Of a stretch of DNA of 64,000 nt, positions 37,196 to 45,420 are shown piece by piece (position 1 is the stretch's first letter; every line of letters starts with the position of its first letter). A program made the position numbers and the translations under genes. This stretch comes from Tepidimonas ignava (lineage in GTDB: Bacteria; Pseudomonadota; Gammaproteobacteria; Burkholderiales; Burkholderiaceae_C). The notes beneath the pieces were generated by a model. It worked only from the letters and a program-made list of their open reading frames with translations, ran no database searches and was not told where the DNA came from. The stretch is taken from the NCBI RefSeq assembly GCF_004342625.1, contig NZ_SMAH01000008.1:62001-126000 (forward strand). Direction: 5' to 3'.

Positions 37196-37304
37196 ACACC
37201 CTTCGTGCGCGCCGCGGCGCCCGCTCGGGTACAGTGTCATCTGTGGCGGCACCGCGCACGGGAGGCCGTGCCGCGCGGCGTCGAAAGCCGCATCGTAGCA
37301 AACC

Positions 37305-37349
37305 CTTCATGCCCTTACGCCCCAGTCATCATGACCGTAAGGCATGAAG
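37305..37349 (+). promoter_or_regulatory. Long imperfect inverted repeat before yggX
   Basis: CTTCATGCCCTTACG (37305-37319) is opposed by CGTAAGGCATGAAG (37336-37349). There are 14 matching pairs with one bulged C. The 16-base loop contains a second palindrome, GTCATCATGAC. The structure ends 31 bases before the yggX ATG. It may be a regulatory RNA hairpin or a protein site; it is not a terminator because no U-tract follows. Confidence 0.5.
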
Positions 37350-37379
37350 CACCCCACCCTCAATGATCAGGAGTTCGCC

Positions 37380-37655
37380 ATGGCACGCATGGTCCGTTGC
37401 ATCAAGCTTGGCGTCGAGGCCGAAGGCCTGGACTTCCCGCCCTACCCCGGCGAGCTGGGCAAGCGCATCTACGACAACGTCAGCAAGCAGGCGTGGCAGG
37501 AGTGGCTGCGCCTGCAAACGATGCTGGTCAACGAAAACCGCCTCAACCTGGCCGACGCGCGGGCGCGTCAGTACCTGGCGCGCCAGATGGAAAAGCACTT
37601 TTTTGGTGAAGGCGCCGACGTGGCCGCCGGCTACGTGCCGCCCACCCAAGCGTGA
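37380..37655 (+). CDS. yggX: YggX, probable Fe(2+)-trafficking protein
   Basis: The product has 91 residues, the normal length. The N-terminal [11 protein letters not shown] contains the conserved Cys7, followed by [25 protein letters not shown] and the C-terminal MEKHFFGEG. It protects iron-sulfur enzymes against oxidation. ATG 37380 has AGGAG 6 bases upstream. It overlaps mnmC by GTGA and faces fpr across a 266-base spacer. Confidence 0.95.
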   Translation: MARMVRCIKLGVEAEGLDFPPYPGELGKRIYDNVSKQAWQEWLRLQTMLVNENRLNLADARARQYLARQMEKHFFGEGADVAAGYVPPTQA

Positions 37656-39604
37656 GCGCGGTGGTGCAGTGGCTGCCCGACGGCACGCCACAAAGCACGC
37701 TGTACGGCGACATCTACCGCAGCCGCGGCGCCGACGGCCAGGGTGGTTGGGCCCAAGCCCAGCATGTCTTTTTGCGCGGCTGCGGGCTGCTGGCCCAGCC
37801 TGATCAGCCCGCGGCGTGGGCGCACGTCCCGCGCTGGCACGTGTTGGAAAACGGCTTCGGGCTGGGGCTGAACTTCCTGGCCACGTGGCAGGCCTGGCGC
37901 GAGCAGCCCGACGCTTCGGCCGAGCTGCACTACATCGGCATCGAAGCCCACCCGGCCCGGGCCGACGACGTGCTGCGCAGCGCCGCCGCGTTTGCCGAGC
38001 TGCAACCGCTGGCGCAGCGGTTGGCGGCGGTGTGGCGCGGTTTGCTGCCTGGCGTGCACCGCTGGACCTGGGACGACACCGGTCCCCAGGGCCAGCCGCG
38101 ACGGCTGCACCTGACGCTGTGCATCGGTACGGCGCAGCGTTGGCTGCGCGAGCTCGACACCCCCGTGGACAGCGTCTACCTGGACGGCTTTGACCCGGCG
38201 CGCAACCCCGACATGTGGTCGCCCGAGCTGCTGCGAGCCGTGGCACGGCTGTGCCGGCGCGGCACGCGGCTGGCCACCTGGAGCGTGGCGCGGGCGGTGC
38301 GTGACGGCCTGCGTCAGGCCGGGTTTCGCGTCGAGCGCGCCGCGGGCCTGCCACCCAAGCGGCACTGTCTGCGCGCGGTGTACGACCCCGCTTGGCAGCC
38401 ACGCACGGCGCTGCGCGCGCCCCTGCAACCACGACCGGGACGGGCGTTGGTGGTGGGGGGTGGCTTGGCGGGGGCGGCTGCGGCGCACAGCCTGGCGCAG
38501 CGCGGGTGGCAGGTCACGGTGCTGGACCGCGCGGTCGCGCCCGCGGCCGGCGCTTCGGGCCTGCCGGTGGGTCTGCTGGCACCGCACGTTTCGCCCGACG
38601 ACGCCCCACTGTCACGCCTGACGCGCGCTGGGCTGGGGGCCACCTTGCAGCGCGCGCAGCGGCTGCTCACGCCCGGGCTGGGCTGGGCCCCCACCGGGGT
38701 GCTGGAGCACCAGCTCGAAGGCCGTCACGCGCTGCCCCCAGCGTCGGCGTGGCACCCTTGGGGCGAGCACTGGAGCAGCCCCGCCACCACCGCCCAGCGC
38801 CGACAAGCCAACCTGCCGACCGAGGCCCAGGCGCTGTGGCACGGCTGCGGCGCCTGGCTGCGCCCCGCGGCGCTGGTGCAGGCGCAGCTCGCGCACCCCA
38901 ACGTCGCCTGGCATGGTGGCCAGGCCGTGGCGTCGCTGGCGCGCGAGGCCGACAGCTGGCACGCGCGCGATGCCCAGGGTCGCTGTGTGGCGGTTGCGGA
39001 CGTGGCCGTCGTGTGCGCGGGGTTTGACACCGCCACGCTGCTGGCGCCGCTGGGCTGTCGCCTGCCCTTGCACGCCCTGCGCGGCCAGGTGGCTTGGGCA
39101 CGCATGGCCGACTGGCCGCCCGAGCTCCAGACCGCGCTGCCGCCCTGGCCCGTCAACGGCCACGGCTCGCTGGTGGCAGGCGTGCCGGCTGGCCCCGCCG
39201 GTGAGCCGATCTGGTGCATGGGCTCGACCTTTGTGCGGGGCCGCACCGACACCGCGCCCACCGCCGACGAGCACACCGCCAACTTGGACAAGTTGCAGCG
39301 CCTGCTGCCCAGCGCCGCCGGGGCGCTGGCACCCCACTGGCCCCAAGCACAGGCGTGGGCCGGGGTGCGCTGCACGGTGCCAGACCGCTTCCCCATCGTC
39401 GGCGCCGTGGACCCCCAACGTTGGCCGGGCTTGTGCGTGCTGACCGGGCTGGGGGCACGCGGGTTGACCCTGTCGGTGCTGGCGGGCGAGGTGCTGGCCG
39501 CGCAACTGCACGGCGAACCCTGGCCGCTGGAGCCGGCGCTGGCCCACAAGCTGCTGGCGCTGCGTTGGGGCCGGTCAAGCCCCCATGGCGCGGGGCCTTG
39601 CTGA
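37652..39604 (+). CDS. mnmC: MnmC, bifunctional tRNA mnm5s2U biosynthesis enzyme
   Basis: The product has 650 residues in two parts. The N-terminal methyltransferase (to about 240) contains [17 protein letters not shown] and [18 protein letters not shown]. The C-terminal FAD oxidase starts at [20 protein letters not shown] and ends at [18 protein letters not shown]. It turns cmnm5-uridine at the tRNA wobble position into nm5 and then mnm5. The GTG start at 37652 overlaps the yggX stop. Both halves appear intact. Confidence 0.95.
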   Translation: MSAVVQWLPDGTPQSTLYGDIYRSRGADGQGGWAQAQHVFLRGCGLLAQPDQPAAWAHVPRWHVLENGFGLGLNFLATWQAWREQPDASAELHYIGIEAHPARADDVLRSAAAFAELQPLAQRLAAVWRGLLPGVHRWTWDDTGPQGQPRRLHLTLCIGTAQRWLRELDTPVDSVYLDGFDPARNPDMWSPELLRAVARLCRRGTRLATWSVARAVRDGLRQAGFRVERAAGLPPKRHCLRAVYDPAWQPRTALRAPLQPRPGRALVVGGGLAGAAAAHSLAQRGWQVTVLDRAVAPAAGASGLPVGLLAPHVSPDDAPLSRLTRAGLGATLQRAQRLLTPGLGWAPTGVLEHQLEGRHALPPASAWHPWGEHWSSPATTAQRRQANLPTEAQALWHGCGAWLRPAALVQAQLAHPNVAWHGGQAVASLAREADSWHARDAQGRCVAVADVAVVCAGFDTATLLAPLGCRLPLHALRGQVAWARMADWPPELQTALPPWPVNGHGSLVAGVPAGPAGEPIWCMGSTFVRGRTDTAPTADEHTANLDKLQRLLPSAAGALAPHWPQAQAWAGVRCTVPDRFPIVGAVDPQRWPGLCVLTGLGARGLTLSVLAGEVLAAQLHGEPWPLEPALAHKLLALRWGRSSPHGAGPC

Positions 39605-39706
39605 CGCACGTCAACGGCAACGAGGGCGCCTGGGCCTACAATTCGCCCCCTACGGGCGCATCGGCCGCCGCCGCCCCGGCGGGGCGTGCGCCCCAATGGT
39701 CTTGCC

Positions 39707-40036
39707 ATGACACACGTCGTAACCGAAGCCTGCATCGCTTGCAAGTACACCGACTGCGTGGATGTCTGCCCCGTGGACTGCTTCCGCGAAGGGCCCAATT
39801 TTTTGGCCATCGACCCGGATGAATGCATCGACTGCGCGGTGTGCATCCCCGAGTGCCCCGTGGGTGCCATCTACGCCGAAGAAGACGTGCCCAAGGACCA
39901 GCAGCACATGATCGCGCTCAACGCCGAGCTGGCCAAGCTGCCCACCTGGAAAAGCATCACCAAGCGCAAAGCCCCGCTGCCCGACGCCGACAAGTACAAG
40001 GACATGACCGGCAAGCTGTCGCTGTTGCAGCGCTGA
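39707..40036 (+). CDS. fdxA: FdxA, seven-iron ferredoxin
   Basis: The product has 109 residues. [17 protein letters not shown] and [14 protein letters not shown] bind one 3Fe-4S and one 4Fe-4S cluster. A long charged C-terminal extension is typical of this family. It is a low-potential electron carrier. The reductase gene starts 11 bases downstream, so they probably form an operon and a working pair. Confidence 0.95.
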   Translation: MTHVVTEACIACKYTDCVDVCPVDCFREGPNFLAIDPDECIDCAVCIPECPVGAIYAEEDVPKDQQHMIALNAELAKLPTWKSITKRKAPLPDADKYKDMTGKLSLLQR

Positions 40037-40046
40037 GGTGGCCGCC

Positions 40047-41111
40047 ATGGCCACGCCGGACGGTGCCCCTGCGGTGGATGCCGACGCCGTCGTCATCGGC
40101 GCCGGCCCGGCGGGTTTGTGGGCCGCGTTCGAACTGGGGTTGCAAGCGCTTGGCGTGCATGTGCTCGACAGCCTGCCCCACGCAGGCGGGCAGTGCGCCG
40201 AGCTGTACCCCGACAAACCCATTTACGACATCCCCGGTGTGCCGGTGTGCACCGGGCAGGAGCTGACGCACCGTCTGCTGCAGCAGCTTCAGCCGCTGCA
40301 GGTGCCGCTGCACCTGGGTCACACGGTGGCTGGGCTGCAGGCCGACCGCACCGGCCACGGCGACGGTTGGCGCCTGCACACCGCACAGGGCATGACGCTG
40401 CGCTGCCGCGCCCTGGTCATCGCCGCGGGCGTTGGCGCGTTTGTGCCGCGACCGCTGGCTGTACCGGGGTTGGAGGCTTGGCAGGATCAACAGGTCTTTT
40501 ACACCGATCCGCCCCCCGCCGTTTGGTTGGACCGCCACGTCGTCGTGGTCGGTCCGGGCGAAGCGGCGGTGCGGTTGGCGCTGCACACCGCCGCCCACGG
40601 TGCGGCCCGCGTGACCCTACTGCACCGCACCGACCGCTTCGCGATCGACCCCGCGCTGGACGATGAATTGCAGGCCGCCATTGGTGCCGCCCGGGTGCAC
40701 CTGTGCCTGGGCCAACCGGTGGGCGTTGTGAGCGATCCGGACGGCCGTCTGCTCGCGCTGGAGGTGGCCACCGCACGGGACGAGCGCCTGAGCCTGCCGG
40801 TGGATGTGTTGCTGCCACGGCTGGGCTTGCATCCGCGTCTGGGCCCGATCGCCGAGTGGGGCTTGGCCATGGAGCGCAAACACCTCGTTGTGGAGCCGGG
40901 CACCTTGCAGACCTCCACCCCCGGCATCTACGCGGTGGGCGACGTCGTGCACTACCCCGGCAAACGCAAGCTCATCCTGTGCGGTTTTCACGAAGCCACG
41001 TTGGCCGCGTGGGCCATCGCCGAGCGGCTGCGGCCGGGGCAGCGCATCCCCTTGGAATACACCACCACCAGCCCCCGCCTGCGCGCGCTGCTGGGAGCCG
41101 ACGCGCCCTAG
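40047..41111 (+). CDS. Thioredoxin-reductase-like ferredoxin-NADP+ reductase (type 2 FNR)
   Basis: The product has 354 residues. The FAD site is VVIGAGPAGLWAAFELGLQ, the NADPH site VVVGPGEAAVRLALHTA, and the C-terminal FAD motif STPGIYAVGDVVHYPGKRK. It lacks the redox CxxC of thioredoxin reductase, and the GGQC..YPDKPIYDIPG block is typical of type 2 FNR. It likely reduces or oxidises the adjacent FdxA. ATG 40047 has GAGG upstream; a GTG at 40038 is possible. Its end overlaps thiD by 4 bases. Confidence 0.88.
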   Translation: MATPDGAPAVDADAVVIGAGPAGLWAAFELGLQALGVHVLDSLPHAGGQCAELYPDKPIYDIPGVPVCTGQELTHRLLQQLQPLQVPLHLGHTVAGLQADRTGHGDGWRLHTAQGMTLRCRALVIAAGVGAFVPRPLAVPGLEAWQDQQVFYTDPPPAVWLDRHVVVVGPGEAAVRLALHTAAHGAARVTLLHRTDRFAIDPALDDELQAAIGAARVHLCLGQPVGVVSDPDGRLLALEVATARDERLSLPVDVLLPRLGLHPRLGPIAEWGLAMERKHLVVEPGTLQTSTPGIYAVGDVVHYPGKRKLILCGFHEATLAAWAIAERLRPGQRIPLEYTTTSPRLRALLGADAP

Positions 41112-41980
41112 CCCGTGATGCGGCGCAACTGCATAGGCTGCGGTGCCCAGCCGTGGTTGAGCGGACCGCTGCCCTGCCCCAGGCGCACGTGCGCACCGGC
41201 CTGCAACGCCTGACGGACCCAGGCGTGGGCGGATTGCACCGCCTCTTCCAGCGTCTGGCCCAGCGCCAGGTACGACGCGATCGCCGACGACAGCGTGCAG
41301 CCGGTGCCGTGCAGGTTGGGGCTGGGGATGCGCTCACCGCGCAACCAGACCCAAAAGGCAGCCGGCTCGCTGGCGATGGCCAGCAGGTCGGTCACCACCT
41401 CGCCGCTCAGGTGGCCGCCTTTGAGCAACACGGCACGCGCGCCCCGTTGCAGCAGCTCCGCCGCGGCGGCTTCGAGCTCGGACGCATCGCTCAAGGCGCG
41501 GCCCAGCAACAGCCCGGCCTCGTCCAGGTTGGGCGTGACCACCGTGGCACGGGGGAACAGCTCGTGCACCAGGCGTTGCACCGTGTCGGGCTCGATCAGC
41601 GTGTCGCCGCTGGTGGCCACCATCACCGGGTCGAGCACCACGTTGGGCAAGCGGTAGGTGTCGATGGCCCAGGCGACCGCCTCGACGATGTCGGGCGCGT
41701 GCAGCATGCCGATCTTGACCGCGTCGACGCCGATGTCTTCCACCACCGCCGCGATCTGCTCCTTCAGAAACGAAGCCGGTACCGCGTGGATGGCCCGCAC
41801 GCCCAACGTGTTTTGCGCCGTCAGGGCCGTGATCGCGGTCATACCGTAGCAGCCCAGGGCCGCCATCGTCTTGAGGTCGGCCTGGATCCCGGCGCCGCCG
41901 CCGCTGTCGCTGCCGGCGATCGACAGCACACGTGGGTAACGCCACACGTCGGGGTGAGCAAGGTCGTTGAGGTGCGACAT
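41108..41980 (-). CDS. thiD: Hydroxymethylpyrimidine/phosphomethylpyrimidine kinase
   Basis: The product has 290 residues with the ribokinase fold: AGSDSGGGAGIQADLKTMAALGCYG at the start, DPVMVATSGD, LKGGHL and the anion hole GTGCTLSSAIASYLA. It phosphorylates HMP and HMP-P to HMP-PP for thiamine synthesis. It is divergent from thiO across 42 bases. I found no room for a TPP riboswitch in that gap. Confidence 0.95.
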   Translation of the reverse strand: MSHLNDLAHPDVWRYPRVLSIAGSDSGGGAGIQADLKTMAALGCYGMTAITALTAQNTLGVRAIHAVPASFLKEQIAAVVEDIGVDAVKIGMLHAPDIVEAVAWAIDTYRLPNVVLDPVMVATSGDTLIEPDTVQRLVHELFPRATVVTPNLDEAGLLLGRALSDASELEAAAAELLQRGARAVLLKGGHLSGEVVTDLLAIASEPAAFWVWLRGERIPSPNLHGTGCTLSSAIASYLALGQTLEEAVQSAHAWVRQALQAGAHVRLGQGSGPLNHGWAPQPMQLRRITG

Positions 41981-42022
41981 ACATCAATTATGCGGCCGGC
42001 GCGCTCGGGTACGATCGCGCGC

Positions 42023-43150
42023 ATGAGCAACCCTTTGAGCGCAACCATCCTGGGCGCAGGTCTCCTGGGCCGGCTGTTGGGCGTGGCGCTGGTGCGCGCC
42101 GGCTGGCAGGTCGAACTGCGCGAACAGGCCCCCGACCCTGAGCACGCGGGCGGTGCTGCGCGCGTGGCCGCGGCCATGCTGGCGCCCCTGGCCGAGTCGG
42201 CCGTGACCGAGCCCAACGTCGTGGCCATGGGCCTGTACGCGCTGCCACGCTGGCAGGCACTGTGCGCCAGCCTGCCGCGGCCGGTGTTTTTTCAGCGCGA
42301 GGGCACGCTGATCCTGTGGCACCGGCAAGACGCGCGCGAAGCCCACCGCTTCGAGGCGCTGCTGCGCGCCACCGCGGCCCGTCTGGGCAGCCTGCCCGAG
42401 CCGCAGCCGCTGCACGCCGAGCAGCTGGCCCAGTGCGAACCCGCGGTCGCGGGCCGGTTTGCCCAGGCGCTGTACCTGCCCGGCGAGGGTCAGCTCGATG
42501 GCCGCGCCATGCTGGAGGCGCTGCTGGCCGAATTGCACGCCCACGGCGCCGTGGTGCGGTGGGGCGCGGCCAGCACCTTGGCCGACGCCATGGCCGCAAG
42601 CCACCGCCCTGGCCACTGGGTGTTCGACTGCCGTGGCCTGGGTGCCCAAGCCGAGTGGCCCGCCGATGGCGCTGCGGGCAGCGGACCGCTGCGCGGTGTG
42701 CGCGGCGAGGTGGTGCGCCTTTACGCGCCTGACGTCACGCTGCAGCGTCCCACGCGGCTGCTGCACCCGCGCTACCCGATCTACATCGCCCCCAAGGAGC
42801 GGCATGTCTTCGTCATCGGCGCCACCGAAATCGAAGCCGACGACCGCTCGCCCGCCAGCGTGCGCTCGACGCTGGAGCTGCTCAGCGCCGCCTACGCCGT
42901 CCACCCCGGTTTTGCCGAAGCGCGCATCCTGGAGCTCAACACCGAGTGCCGCCCCACCCTGCCCGACAACCTGCCGGCCGTGCGTGTGCGTGCCCCGCGC
43001 GTGGTGCAGCTCAACGGCCTGTACCGCCACGGCTACCTGGTCGCGCCTGCCGTGTGCGACGCCGTGCTGCAGTACGTGCTCGAAGGGCACACCGCGCTGG
43101 CGCAACAACTCGGGTTGACGTTTGTGACCCCGGAGACCTTGACCGCATGA
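42023..43150 (+). CDS. thiO: ThiO, FAD-dependent glycine oxidase
   Basis: The product has 375 residues and the DAO fold. The FAD loop is ILGAGLLGRLLGVALVRAGWQV. AAAMLAPLAE, RGVRGEVVRL and LNGLYRHGYLVAPAVCDAVL are the family blocks. It oxidises glycine to the imine used by ThiG for the thiazole ring. Translation is coupled to thiS (ATGA overlap at 43147). Confidence 0.92.
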   Translation: MSNPLSATILGAGLLGRLLGVALVRAGWQVELREQAPDPEHAGGAARVAAAMLAPLAESAVTEPNVVAMGLYALPRWQALCASLPRPVFFQREGTLILWHRQDAREAHRFEALLRATAARLGSLPEPQPLHAEQLAQCEPAVAGRFAQALYLPGEGQLDGRAMLEALLAELHAHGAVVRWGAASTLADAMAASHRPGHWVFDCRGLGAQAEWPADGAAGSGPLRGVRGEVVRLYAPDVTLQRPTRLLHPRYPIYIAPKERHVFVIGATEIEADDRSPASVRSTLELLSAAYAVHPGFAEARILELNTECRPTLPDNLPAVRVRAPRVVQLNGLYRHGYLVAPAVCDAVLQYVLEGHTALAQQLGLTFVTPETLTA

Positions 43151-43356
43151 ACATCGTGCTCAACGGCCAGCCCCTCGCCTTGCCCGACGCCGCGTGCGTG
43201 GCCGACGCCGTCGACCACGCCACCCACGCGCTGGGGCTGCGGCCACCTTTTGCGGTGGCGCTCAACCTGCATTTCGTGCCACGGGCACAATACGCGCACA
43301 CGCCGCTGCGCGAGGGGGACCGCTTGGAAATCATCACCCCCATCACCGGTGGCTGA
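43147..43356 (+). CDS. thiS: ThiS, sulfur carrier protein
   Basis: The product has 69 residues and a ubiquitin-like pattern: MNIVLNGQPLAL, VALNLHFVPRAQY, GDRLEIITPITGG. The C-terminal Gly-Gly is where the thiocarboxylate forms and sulfur is passed to ThiG. It overlaps thiO and is followed after 12 bases by thiG. Confidence 0.95.
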   Translation: MNIVLNGQPLALPDAACVADAVDHATHALGLRPPFAVALNLHFVPRAQYAHTPLREGDRLEIITPITGG

Positions 43357-43368
43357 CCCCCCCACACC

Positions 43369-44187
43369 ATGGATGCCAACCCAAACCCGTCGAACCACCC
43401 CGATCCCCTGATCCTGTACGGCCAGGCGTTCGCCTCGCGCCTGCTGCTGGGCACCTCGCGTTACCCCTCGCCCGCGGTGCTGGAGCAGGCCGTGCAACGG
43501 GCCAGGCCCTGCATGTTGACCGCCTCCCTGCGGCGCCACGGCGCCCTGGGCGCCGACGCCAGCCACGGCTTTTGGACGCTGCTGCAGCGCCTGGGGGTAC
43601 CGGTGCTGCCCAACACCGCGGGATGCCACAGCCTGCAAGAGGTCATCACCACCGCCGAAATGGCGCGCGAGGTGTTCGGCACCGACTGGATCAAGCTTGA
43701 GCTCATCGGCGACGACTACACCCTGCAGCCCGACACCGTGCAACTGCCCGCCGCGGCGGCCGAGCTCGTGCGCCGCGGCTTCAAGGTGCTGCCCTACTGC
43801 ACCGAAGACCTGGTGCTGTGCCAGCGGCTGCTGGACGCCGGCTGCCAGGCCGTCATGCCGTGGGCGGCCCCGATCGGCACCGGCCAGGGGCCGGTCAACC
43901 CCTACGCCATGCGCGTGCTGCGCGAACGCCTGCCCGACGTGCCGCTGATCGTGGACGCGGGCCTCGGACTGCCCTCGCACGCCTGCCAGGTGTTGGAGTG
44001 GGGCTACGACGCCGTGCTGCTCAACACCGCCGTGGCGCAGGCCCGCGACCCCGTGGCCATGGCCGGGGCGTTTGCCGACGCCGTGGCCGCCGGCCGCGCG
44101 GCCTACCGCGCTGGCGCCATCGAGCCCCAAACCGCAGCCCAGCCCAGCACCCCGGTGCTGGGCACACCGTTTTGGCACCAACCCTGA
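43369..44187 (+). CDS. thiG: Thiazole synthase ThiG
   Basis: The product has 272 residues, a TIM barrel. SRLLLGTSRYPSP, the segment IKLELIGDDYTLQPD with the Schiff-base lysine in the FKVLPYC strand, and MPWAAPIGTGQG are the family marks. VDAGLGLPSHACQVLEWGYDAVLLNTAVAQA closes the barrel. It builds the thiazole phosphate from deoxyxylulose 5-phosphate, dehydroglycine and ThiS thiocarboxylate. The tail of about 25 residues is Ala/Pro-rich. Confidence 0.95.
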   Translation: MDANPNPSNHPDPLILYGQAFASRLLLGTSRYPSPAVLEQAVQRARPCMLTASLRRHGALGADASHGFWTLLQRLGVPVLPNTAGCHSLQEVITTAEMAREVFGTDWIKLELIGDDYTLQPDTVQLPAAAAELVRRGFKVLPYCTEDLVLCQRLLDAGCQAVMPWAAPIGTGQGPVNPYAMRVLRERLPDVPLIVDAGLGLPSHACQVLEWGYDAVLLNTAVAQARDPVAMAGAFADAVAAGRAAYRAGAIEPQTAAQPSTPVLGTPFWHQP

Positions 44188-44191
44188 CGCC

Positions 44192-45142
44192 ATGCCAGCG
44201 CCCTTGCACGTTCCCGCCCCCGAAGCCGCCGCGCAAGCCATCGCCGCAGCCCACGCCGACTTGCGCATCGAGCGCGACGCCGACCCGCACGCCGTGCCCG
44301 CCGACGGCAGCGTCTACGCGGTCACGCACGCGGCCGCGCGCCGCTTGGGCTTTGGGCCGGCCGACGCAGCCGTGCTCGCCAGCGCGTGGGTGCGCCGCGC
44401 CACCCGCCTGGGGTTGCAGCCCCACGATTGGCCCGACGACCCGCAGGATTTTGGTTTGGCGCTGCACCCCCAACCGTTCCCCCCCTGCCCGCACGACATG
44501 GGCCTGTACGCCGTGCTGCCCAACGCCGACTGGGTGGCGCGCATGGCCGCAGCGGGGGTGCCCACGTTGCAGTTGCGCTTCAAGCACGACGACCCGGGAC
44601 GCATCGCGAGCGAGGTGCAGGCGGCGGTGCGCGCCGTCGAGGGGACGTCCGCGCGGTTGTTCATCAACGACCACTGGCGTGCCGCGCTGGACGTAGGTGC
44701 CTACGGCGTGCACCTGGGGCAAGAGGACCTCGACACCCTCACGCCCGACGATATCGCCACCCTGCGTGCCAGCGGCTTGCGGCTGGGCATCAGCACCCAC
44801 GGCTACGCCGAACTGGTGCGCGCGTGGCGGCTGGGGCCCAGCTACCTCGCACTGGGGGCGGTGTTCCCGACCACGCTCAAGGCCATGCCCACCGCCCCTC
44901 AAGGGGTCGGCCGCTTGCGCGCTTACGCCCGCCTGGTGCGTGCGGTGCCCATCGTCGCCATCGGTGGCATCGGTCTGGCCGAGCTGCCTGCCGTGGCGGC
45001 CAGCGGCGTCGGCGCCTTTGCGGTGGTGCGCGCCATCGTGCAGGCCCCCGACCCCGAAGCGGCTGCACGTGCGTTGATGCAACGCTGGGGCGAGCTGCGC
45101 GCTGACGCGCGACGCGATCACCCGCCCCCAACTGGGCTATAA
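44192..45142 (+). CDS. thiE: ThiE, thiamine-phosphate synthase with N-terminal extension
   Basis: The product has 316 residues; the ThiE barrel itself occupies about 105-305. It contains LYAVLP, QLRFKHDD, LFINDHW, GVHLGQEDL, GISTHGY and GAVFPTT. The first ~100 residues are an extra region with SVYAVTHAAARRLGFGPADAAVLASAW, resembling no family I can name with certainty. The enzyme joins HMP-PP and thiazole phosphate. The stop codon overlaps the -10 element of the next gene, tRNA-Asn. Confidence 0.9.
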   Translation: MPAPLHVPAPEAAAQAIAAAHADLRIERDADPHAVPADGSVYAVTHAAARRLGFGPADAAVLASAWVRRATRLGLQPHDWPDDPQDFGLALHPQPFPPCPHDMGLYAVLPNADWVARMAAAGVPTLQLRFKHDDPGRIASEVQAAVRAVEGTSARLFINDHWRAALDVGAYGVHLGQEDLDTLTPDDIATLRASGLRLGISTHGYAELVRAWRLGPSYLALGAVFPTTLKAMPTAPQGVGRLRAYARLVRAVPIVAIGGIGLAELPAVAASGVGAFAVVRAIVQAPDPEAAARALMQRWGELRADARRDHPPPTGL

Positions 45143-45143
45143 T
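45138..45143 (+). promoter_or_regulatory. -10 element for tRNA-Asn
   Basis: TATAAT occurs 11 bases before the mature tRNA 5' end and overlaps the last codon of thiE. The -35 region at the expected distance (CGATCA) is poor. Transcription would begin almost at the tRNA 5' end. Confidence 0.55.
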
Positions 45144-45154
45144 AGAGGTCTTGT

Positions 45155-45230
45155 TCCCCGATAGCTCAGTCGGTAGAGCGCCGGACTGTTAATCCGTAGG
45201 TCCCTGGTTCGAGCCCAGGTCGGGGAGCCA
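45155..45230 (+). tRNA. tRNA-Asn (GTT)
   Basis: A 76-base cloverleaf with encoded CCA. The acceptor stem TCCCCGA pairs with TCGGGGA. The D-stem is GCTC/GAGC, the anticodon loop CTGTTAA with anticodon GTT, and the T-arm GGTTCGAGCC. It is followed at once by a strong terminator. Confidence 0.97.
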
Positions 45231-45243
45231 ACCGATCACACGT

Positions 45244-45271
45244 AGCCCGCCGGCCGGCGGGCTTTTGTTTT
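45244..45271 (+). terminator. Rho-independent terminator after tRNA-Asn
   Basis: AGCCCGCCGG and CCGGCGGGCT are abutting arms (about 8 usable pairs with a 4-base loop), followed by TTTTGTTTT. It begins 14 bases after the tRNA. The rest of the gap to 45421 holds nothing I recognise beyond an AGGAG at 45402. Confidence 0.9.
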
Positions 45272-45420
45272 GGGCGACCTGGCAACCACCAGCCCCTGTG
45301 ACGGGTCTGCGAGGCGGACCACGCGGGCCAGCTCTGAGCCCGCGCCTCCCCCAAACAGGGGATGGACATCGCCGCGCAGGGCATGCATCATTTCTATTTT
45401 TAGGAGTTTGCGCGCCAACC

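Noticed and set aside
41981-42022. TPP riboswitch for the thiamine genes
   Set aside because: The 42-base gap between thiD and thiO is too short, and none of the conserved THI-box sequence is present.
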